NCBI GenBank assembly: GCA_030710515.1
Contig: JALBCR010003909.1
Span: 1 to 64,000, forward strand
Reading direction: 5' to 3'
Origin: Abscondita cerata
Lineage: Eukaryota > Arthropoda > Insecta > Coleoptera > Lampyridae
Length of the DNA stretch: 64,000 bases
The position numbers and the translations under genes are program-made. This document shows positions 56,637 to 64,000 of this stretch, piece by piece; within the stretch, counting starts at the first letter, position 1; every line of letters begins with the position of its first letter. Below the pieces are notes generated by a model. The model searched no databases. It was not told the DNA's origin and saw only the letters and a list, made by a program, of their open reading frames with translations.

Positions 56637-57918
56637 ATGTCAAGCCTAGTAACCTTACCAAAATATTTACAAAACAGTAATCGAGAAAATTATCACAGAA
56701 CGCTCTATAAAAAACGATGTAGTTGAAGCAAAGTCTTTTTAAAACCTGGCGATAATTGAGCTGGAAAATACTAAAATTGAGATTAATGGCAACAACAATC
56801 AAAACGAACCTGTGTCAGTAAGTTTTTATAACCAAACTTGCACCTACGGAACAAATTCAAAGAGATTTTTTCCAATTCTCTTTGCTTACAAACGTGAAAT
56901 CTATATTTACAATCGGGTAATACCGGAATTAATACAGTTACAAAAGAAAATAATGTGAAAAACATCTTTGCACCATTTGCTAAGTGCTACAGAAACAAGT
57001 TCAAAAGAAGGTGAAGAAATGCTCTTACTTGAAAATATGCAACTTTTGGGATATGAAACAGTTAATCATCGGCATCAGTAAGTTATGAACATGCATCATT
57101 AGCGATGAAATATTATGGAAAGTTGCACGCAATATCGTTTGCGTTACAATCTCAGAAGCCCAGTTGTTTGAGGAGATTAGAACAAACATAATAAAAGTCA
57201 GAAATTAAGAAATTGCAGAAACTCATAGAAAGATGGGCCCAAAAATTTTAAATAACTTGGAAAAAGAAGTTGACATTTTAATGCGTTTAACCTTTTTAAA
57301 AAACCCATCTTTTGTCTTTCATGAACTTATTTCAAAAAGCAGAAAGACCATATGGAGTTATTCTTCACTTAGAATCAATTAAGAAACATGCTTTTAAGCA
57401 CGAGGTAAGCATTTCAGTTACGAACACGCATTGTACTAAAAAATTCATTTTAGGTTGCACATGCCAATGTACCAGTAGATGTATGTTTCATTGATTGGCA
57501 ATTAGCAGTAATGAATAATCCTTGCTTAGACATTATAGGTTTATATGGAAGTGCACAGACAAACAATTACGAAATATGCATTATTTTGATTTGATTGATT
57601 CATATTACAGAAGTTTTCGTCATTTTTGGGCGAATTAGAGAAGATTCTGAAAAAATTTATCCACGTGAAGTGTTTGAAAACACTTAAGAAAATATTCGTC
57701 ATTTGGGTTGTTTACGTCCATATCGGGTATTGCAGTAAATTTACAGGGAGCCTAATGATGTGCCGAATACAACCGATGCTGAAAATACCGATGCTATGTT
57801 TGAAATACTTACGGATATAAATAATGAAGAATATTTCTCTCAAATTCGTGACATTATTGTAGATTTGATGAATTATGACTATATCTTGAATGCCGATGAT
57901 TTTAATGCATTAGATTAA
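56637..57918 (+). pseudogene. EcKinase-like protein A' (copy 2), multiple single-base deletions
   Basis: Paralog of the gene at 34103, with the same start context, ATG at 56637 and stop at 57916-57918. Nearly all differences that break the frame are one-base losses or gains in runs: ACAAAACAG near 56672, a shortened T/A run near 56740, TTTTTATAACC near 56823, AAAAGTCAG near 57192. In readable stretches the family motifs are the same as in A (LLLENMQLLGYETVNHRH, KAERPYGVILHLES, FIDWQL). The intron equivalent is 57402-57454. It shares with A the frameshift GAAAACACTTAAGAAAATAT at 57677-57696. Either a pseudogene or a good gene hidden by assembly error, but the shared shift argues for at least one old lesion. 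Confidence 0.8.
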
Positions 57919-58540
57919 ATTATAATACAGTATTACAATACAAAATATTAAGTGAGTCTATATAATAATAAATTATTTAACAATTTGATTATTTTAGGGT
58001 TTGCTTTAGCCAGAAAAGTTTGTTTTCAGTTAGTTTTCTTTAGAAAGTTAAGCATTTTTAAATTTTAAATTGTTAGGCATAACTAATCGTCGCCGTAATT
58101 TTAATCGTACAGTATAACGTGTGCAGATTAGCACCTATAATCCAGATCAGTAACAAATAAATTGTTTATGTGGAAATCATATGTTTTTAATTAAGTTAAA
58201 CAGTTCAAAAATTTGGTGTTCTATAGCCTCTAAAATAATTCATAGTTAACCAACTAAAGTAATAGAAATAAGTATATTATAGTTGGAAAAACTAAACATT
58301 CTAAACTTTATAGTATTTTAGTCTTCCCAATGCCAAACGTTAAAATGTCACAATTTGAAGATTTAACTTGAAAATACTAAATACTGGAAAGTTATTCCAC
58401 AAGTACTTAGTTAGCTTGTTACGGTCAGAAAGTAGAAAATGTACCCGTTCAGCGTAGAGTAGGGTCAGGGTGGATTTAGACCAATAAGAATCGGAGATAT
58501 TAAGTATTTAAGGAGCCACATTCGTATAGTCGATATTGGC

Positions 58541-59033
58541 TTTATCGACACATGTGTTTTAGCATTAAAGCTGTCGCTTAGATAGCGCTATGCACTTTAA
58601 ACGCACACATGTCGTTACAATTAACTGTTGGCATTTTCTTAGTTTATACTATTCATACGTGTCAATGTTTTACACAAGATGTCGTAAGACACACATTTGC
58701 TTATGTTCATTGCTCCACGAGAGTTTAAAGACCAACCGCCGTCTTGTACAGTTGTATACCGCACTTAAGTATACACCTCTGATGAGCTCATAATAAAGCA
58801 GAAATGCGGCATTAGGTGTTCTTTCGTTGCGTGTTATGCTTCTGTTCAAGGTTTTTACTTGGCTTTATCGACACACGTATGTTTCTAGCATTAAAGCTGT
58901 CGCTTAGATAGCGCTATGCACTTTAAACGCACACATGTCGTTACAATTAACTGTTGACATTTTTTCTTAGTTTATACTATTCATACGTGTCAATGTTTTA
59001 CACAAGATGTCGTAAGACACACATTTTGCTTAT
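58541..59033 (+). repeat. partial tandem repeat (period ~323 bp), duplication copy 2
   Basis: R1 58541-58704 and R2 58864-59033 share the same sequence as R1/R2 at 39111-39606. The ~160 bp spacer holds the hammerhead at 58773-58819. Here it directly follows the EcKinase A' 3' flank, which defines the ancestral order of the duplication unit. Confidence 0.85.
58773..58819 (+). ncRNA. hammerhead ribozyme, duplication copy 2
   Basis: Same fold as 39351-39396: ACACCT / AGGTGT stem I (58773-58778, 58814-58819), CTGATGA at 58779-58785, GCT/AGC stem II, GAAA. Two differences: one extra A between stem II and GAAA (AGCAGAAA, near 58800), which should disturb the core, and cleavage triplet ATT rather than ATC. 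Confidence 0.85.
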
Positions 59034-60094
59034 CAAAAGTAAACTTATTTGCAATATCAGGATTTACATTTACACAAACCACGTTTGAGGAAGACTGCAT
59101 CTCGAAGATCTCTTGCATTGTGCTAGATTTTCCTTGAATTTTTCTAGCAATATCGATTTTATTTGACTCGCTTTCTTCTATATACCCCTTAACAACACTA
59201 GATGACCTCCACGCTCCGTGCCTCTTAAGAGTGAGAATATCACCACCAGCATTAGCCAACAGAGTCGCCGAAGAACGGCGCATACTATAGCCCGTGTAGT
59301 ATTTAGCGTCTAGAAGTTTTAAGGAAGAAGCAATTTGTGAGGGGATTCTAGAAATAGGGTTAATTCCACAGGTGCATTTTAAATTTATATATCGCAAAAA
59401 AAAAATCTTCCTGCGAAATAGTACTTTTAGGACGAAGGCGTATGTATTTCTTGCATATCTCCATAACATTAACAGAAGAATCCTTCGTCTAATACAGTGA
59501 AACTTCTTGACATATTGGTCTTTGTTTCTGGGATGAACACGTAGATAAAAGATCCTTTATCTTTCACATGTTCAATATTTAAGTTTACCAGTTCATTGCA
59601 TCGTAAACCTCCACAAACACCCATTATGACAGCAACCTAGAAATATTTAAAATAATTAAGATACCAATACAAAATGAAAGAAAATTGGTTGTACCTTCAT
59701 CATTAAGTACTTTTCATCAGATGCTGTTTCAAAAGTGTTTGATGTCCCCTCTCAAGCACTTTTGCCTTCTTTGCCTTGTAGTTTTGATTGGTTCTTGAGA
59801 TAAACAATTAATTTGCCGTATTTTGATATGTCAGTATTTCTATGCACATTCAAATTTGCTTTTAACATTGAATATTTCGTCCACATCGACGAGGAGGCAA
59901 ACTTGCTTCTTACATTTAAAAATAAGCCAACAGGACGTCCTCGTTTATGATGTTTGCACCTCTTTTCTCTCTCCATTCATTAAAGGTATCAAATTTTTTA
60001 TGTATACATCTTTAGATTTGGCCGGCAACAGTTGCAGGGTTACTTCTTCAGCTTCTGTTTTAATTTCTACCGGCAAAGAATCACTTTCTGACAT
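58990..60094 (-). pseudogene. Crypton-like tyrosine recombinase, copy 2 (C-terminal half readable)
   Basis: Minus strand, ATG at 60094-60092. Exon 1 includes RGRPVGLFLNVRSKFASSSM and LNVHRNTDISKYGKLIVYLK (59940-59790), then a stop after GKEGKSA (59752). A 58 bp GT-AG intron lies at 59694-59637. Exon 2 begins VAVIMGVCGGLRCNELVNLN (first catalytic Arg), followed by one frameshift near 59470. An open stretch of 159 codons (59469-58990) has GYSMRRSSATLLANAGGDIL (second catalytic Arg; the usual His of HxxR is Tyr), LKRHGAWRSSSVVKGYIEES (His/Trp and the nucleophile Tyr) and a tail inside repeat R2. About 340 aa in total, typical of insect Crypton-like recombinases. Two lesions only, so it may have been intact recently. 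Confidence 0.82.
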
Positions 60095-60271
60095 TTTTCA
60101 AAACGACGCACACAAACGATTTCTAATTTTTCATAAATATTGTTTTAATAAACAAGCATCCTAGCAACTAATTGCTAATATTTGCTATACATTTAGAGAA
60201 TTTTAGAACTGTCAGATTACTTATTTTCAATTAAATTGGTTTTGATTGTGGATAAAATCTTGTATTGCATT

Positions 60272-60371
60272 CGTGTTTTAGTGGCATATTATCCCCTTAA
60301 GAAAATTAAACGCTCGAACTTCGTTCACCTCGCGATTAAAAATTCTTGCGTGGATAATCACCTACTAAAAC
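60272..60371. repeat. ~100 bp palindromic element
   Basis: GTGTTTTAGTGGCATATTAT at the left is mirrored by GATAATCACCTACTAAAACAC at the right. The centre holds a CpG-rich word (CGCTCGAACTTCG) and CGCGATTAAAAATTC. It lies in the ~350 bp present in copy 2 and absent from copy 1 (40675). Confidence 0.7.
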
Positions 60372-60825
60372 ACATATACAATAAATAGCTATTATTGACT
60401 TATGGTACTTCATTTCTCAAGGCATGAATTGTAATGTAAGAGTTATGTGAGTGCTCTAGAATCAGTAAAAACATGTATACTGTGGAGATGAAACCGTGGT
60501 GCAACTGTGGATTGGTCAACGTTTAGAAAAACCATAATAATATTTATTGTTCCTACTATTTATCAAATCTACCAAATCAAAAATTTGTTTGACGGTTTTT
60601 TTTCATTATACCTCTAGAACTTTATAATACAATAAGATGTATCCTATCAATTTTAATTAAATTAATTTTAACAATTTTAATTATAATACAATTAAGCAAT
60701 TACATTTTATAATTAATCATGAAAAATTACTAAAATTAACATATTCGTTAATCAAAAATTAAGATTTAATTTTGTTTACTGTAGAGTTTCATTTCAAATA
60801 CTGACAATGTCGTGCAATCGTAACA

Positions 60826-62084
60826 ATGCCTACATATCTTCAAAGATTAATCGATAGTATCATCGAAGAAGATTCTATAGAAAATAGTTTAATAGACGTA
60901 AAATCGTTTGTAAAACCTGGTGACAACTGGCTTGGAAAATTATTACAGATTAAAATCATCGGCAACAACATTGAGAATCAACCTATAGCACTAAGTGTCG
61001 TTGCCAAACTTGCACCCAAAGAACAAATACAACGAGATTTTTCCTATTTCTGCAGTATACAAACATGAAATCTATGTATATAATTACGTAATACCGGAAC
61101 TAATAAAGTTACAAAGAAAATAATGTCAAAGACATCTTTGCACCATTGCTAAGTGCTACAAAACAAGTTCGAAAGAGATGTGAAGAAATAATATTGCTAG
61201 AAGATATGCAATTCTTGGGGTATAGAACAGTTAGTCATCGACATCCTGTAAGTTATGATCATGCGTCATTAGCAATGAAATATTATGGAAAATTACATGC
61301 CATATCTTTTGCGTTACAAGTTCCAGAAACCCCAGTTGTATAGGAACTTAGAAGACACACTATTAAAGTGCAGGAATGGCCAAACCATGAAAGAAAATTT
61401 TACAAAAATGGGGTCAAAAATTTTAAATTATTTAGAAAGATAGAAAAATATACAATTCGTTTAAAAATTTTTAAATATCCTTATTTTGTTGCCGAAACAC
61501 TGATTTCTAAGGAATTAGAAAGACCCTATGGAGTTATTCACATGGGAGACAGTCAATTACGCAACATGCTTTTCAAGTATGATGTGAGTTACCTAAAAAC
61601 TAAAAATAATCATTGGCTAATATTTTATTTTAGAGTTCAAATTTATCTGTACCAACAGATTTATGCTTTATTGACTGGCAATTGTCTATAATGAATAATC
61701 CTTGCTTGGATATTGCTGTTTTTCATGTGGATATGCACAGATAAACAATTGCGAGACAACCATTACCAGAAATTAATTGATTTGTACTACAAGAGTTTTC
61801 ATCTTTTTGAATGAATTGGAAGATTCGAGAAAATGTATCCACGTATTGTATTTGAGAACATTTAAGAAAATATTCTTCATTTGGGTTTTACGTATATCTG
61901 GGTTATTTTCCAATTTATTGCATTCTGAAGATGTCCCGAACGCTGACAATGCTGAAAATATAGAAGCAATGCTTGAAATGCTTTCAACATAACGAGCGAT
62001 AAATATTTTGCTCGAATTCTTGACAACGTATTAGATTTTATTGATTATGATTACGTCTTTAATGCTGAAGAATTTCATGCGTAG
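60826..62084 (+). pseudogene. EcKinase-like protein B' (copy 2)
   Basis: ATG at 60826. The first 75 codons are clean: PTYLQRLIDSIIEEDSIENS, LIDVKSFVKPGDNWLGKLLQ and the ATP-lysine strand SVVAKLAPKEQIQRDF. The frame then breaks near 61045. LEDMQFLGYRTVSHRHPVSY and DHASLAMKYYGKLHAISFAL (61195-61315) read well. The catalytic loop region is ELERPYGVIHMGDSQLRNML (61510-61570), with an intact HMGD (against HLD in gene A). A 50 bp GT-AG intron lies at 61584-61633; exon 2 opens SSNLSVPTDLCFIDWQL. The C-terminal half has several one-base losses; the stop is at 62082-62084 and AATAAA at 62152. Against copy 1 this copy mostly lacks bases. Confidence 0.8.
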
Positions 62085-63600
62085 ACTGAATTGTAAAATA
62101 ATCTCAATAACCAATTGTTATGTGTAAAAATCTAACATAATCTTTTAGAATAAATTACTTGCTTAAGTCTATAATTCAATATCCTATTACTCTTGAATTG
62201 TATACTTTTCTGTATTTGTCCGATTTTTTTAAGTCTACCTTCAATTCAATATTTCCTGTGGAATTTTTATATGTGTGAAAACTATGAAAATTTTAGTAAG
62301 CTTTTTTATGTTGAAACCACTGGTGAAATATTTTGGTCCTGGTTATTTCATAAAGTAACTTTCCCAGCAGGTTAGGCAACTTAATTTACTGTTTTTAGGG
62401 AAAATAGTGGGGATTTTAAGACTACATGGTTAACAAATTGTAACGTTGTCATTTTAGTTGATAGTATTTAAGTTTTACTTACGTATACTAAAAACTATTG
62501 AGTTGAGTAAATAGTTTTAGTTGGAAATAAGGTTGAGTTAATTACCTCTTGTAAGCAAATTAATTTTTACGTTTCCAAGTAACCGTAAAGATTAGTCCAT
62601 AAAAAAATAACCGCTATAAGTTGTTTTGAAAACCGTAACAAAGAAATAGCCGGTTTGCCTGATAAGCGCCATTGCATTGTTCTTTGTAAACCGTACAAAA
62701 ACTCTAGGTTCTGCTTTCGAACACCTGTAGAGCACTTGTTACAATTTGGTTTTCTTTGTCAATAACGTTGCTGTCATTTATAAATTTTGTCTGGCTCCTG
62801 CAGTGAGTACATGCTCAACACCTGAAAATCGTGATAACGGGTCAGTTACAATAACCTTTACTTCTAACACCGCCGAGAAGCCGCTGTGTATCATCTATCA
62901 ACGACCTTCTTCAATTAACATGATTTCGTTAGGAATGAGTACTTAGATTTTAAGCATTCGTTTTTATTATACTTTAATAATTTCCATGTTTCTAAGTACA
63001 AATTTTTTGCGACCGAACATTTTGCATTAACGTTCTGATGCTGAAATTTTACGGATGACCATCCGATTAACACAATTTTTGGTATAAAATTTATTTATGT
63101 AAAGGTCATGCGTGAGTACAACTAAGAAAATTTTGTCCGTATTTTTTTGGCTTTAGTTTACGTTACTAATAAAGAAACAATCGTATGTCTAAAGTACTTG
63201 TTCACATCCTTACAATGTGCTTCTATTATTAGTAATTTTATCAATATTTGATTTATAACGTCAAGGTTAATTAGCTAAAATTTATACTGTGCTTATTTTG
63301 TCTTGCTAAATACTACTGTTTCTATTGTATGATGTATTGTGTGTGTGAAAATCGACACAAGTGGTAACGTCGAACTCTATAAAGTATATTTTCTAGTCTC
63401 TCTGAGTAACAATTTATTTATTTCTGGTCCTGTAATCACACTGCTAAAAACGACTCACTAGGTGGAGTTCAATTAAATCCATTTTAAAACATGTCTGGCC
63501 ATCATCTTGTCTCAAAAACCATCCACGACTCCTTGTGACAGTTGTCAGGCGCTGTTTAAAACGGACAACAGTTATTACTATTTTTAAATAAACTGTAACA
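62085..63600. other. 3' flank of EcKinase B' and probable LTR
   Basis: Collinear with 42357-43884. Ends in AAATAAACTGTAACA (63586-63600). A long shared block, GTTGTTTTGAAAACCGTA to GATAACGGGTCAGTTACAAT, is nearly identical in both copies. LTR start not found; no preserved ORF. Confidence 0.5.
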
Positions 63601-63609
63601 AAAGCTTTT

Positions 63610-63627
63610 TGGCGCCAACAACGAGCC
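63610..63627 (+). promoter_or_regulatory. LTR-retroelement primer-binding site, copy 2
   Basis: TGGCGCCAACAACGAGCC lies 10 bp after the LTR-like end and matches the position of the site at 43895. Confidence 0.5.
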
Positions 63628-63829
63628 CTTTTAGATTTTATAAGCTTTACCTTTATTGTTGTACTTCTTTTTGAGTTGTAGATTAAATTCATATTTTAGT
63701 ACACAATTTTCTCTACTACTTTCTTAAATTTTGCTATATACTTTGAGTGCGTTAACTAATACAAGTTATCTCAATTTTTTACATTAATAATTTTTATTAT
63801 GTATTTGGGTGCTTACTTCTACTCTTGTT

Positions 63830-64000
63830 TCCTAAAATGGCAATTTGAGATTTGAATGTCAACCAATTACTAAGAAATGGCTTCTTATAAATTGTCGTCT
63901 CGAAAATGTAAAAGTTGAATCTTTACGGAAGTTAGTTTGTGGTGTTTGCAGCTGGATGCAAACAAATCTCTTACTAGTGCTGCTGCAATTAAATTTTCTG
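63830..64000 (+). pseudogene. LTR-retroelement Gag start, cut by window end
   Basis: Homologous to 44130-44310. Several frame breaks relative to copy 1 (deletions near 63870 and 63910). The sequence continues past the window, so duplication copy 2 also continues. Confidence 0.55.

Overview
This window looks like repeat-dense nuclear DNA of an arthropod, most likely an insect. It is strongly AT-rich. Its only host-type genes belong to the insect ecdysteroid-kinase-like (EcKinase/CHK) family and carry ~50 bp introns. Most of the rest is layered transposable elements: LINEs, Penelope-like and LTR retroelements, piggyBac, Tigger/pogo, Tc1/mariner-like, Merlin, P-like, and hairpin MITEs. No order or species can be read with confidence. 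No tRNA, rRNA, CRISPR or bacterial-type operon was seen.

Large-scale layout. The dominant structure is an apparent direct segmental duplication. About 9.9-44.5 kb (copy 1) is collinear with about 47.4-64.0 kb (copy 2, which runs off the right end). The shared order is: pyrimidine-rich antisense LINE; a non-coding block; 'repeat C'; EcKinase A; a tandem repeat carrying a hammerhead ribozyme, next to a Crypton-like tyrosine recombinase on the opposite strand; EcKinase B; an LTR-retroelement leader and Gag start. The copies differ mainly by later insertions. Copy 1 carries a jockey/CR1-type LINE inside the first LINE, piggyBac, Tigger, and a 10.4 kb mariner-like element that swallowed a LINE, Penelope repeats, a second LINE, a foldback element and a Penelope ORF. 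Copy 2 carries a P-element fragment, a possible solo LTR, a hairpin element, a Mutator-like hairpin and a TA-flanked MITE.

Region by region. 0-5 kb: microsatellites, a Penelope-linked repeat and a decayed R1-type LINE (minus strand). 5-9 kb: a dispersed repeat (second copy 37.5-39.1 kb) interrupted by a minus-strand Penelope-like element with a GIY-YIG domain and by a 1.1 kb foldback element with exact TA target duplication. 9-9.9 kb: gypsy integrase C-terminus, polypurine tract and LTR. 9.9-44.5 kb: duplication copy 1. 44.5-47.4 kb: Gag remnant and a Merlin transposase pseudogene. 47.4-64 kb: duplication copy 2.

The most notable signals are hammerhead self-cleaving ribozymes. One pair lies in direct/inverted Penelope repeats (26.9 and 27.1 kb). 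A nearly canonical one (39.35 kb, second copy 58.77 kb) lies in a ~325 bp partial tandem repeat that also overlaps the 3' end of a tyrosine recombinase gene. Nearly every ORF is broken by small indels, often in homopolymers, so both real decay and long-read consensus error must be kept in mind.
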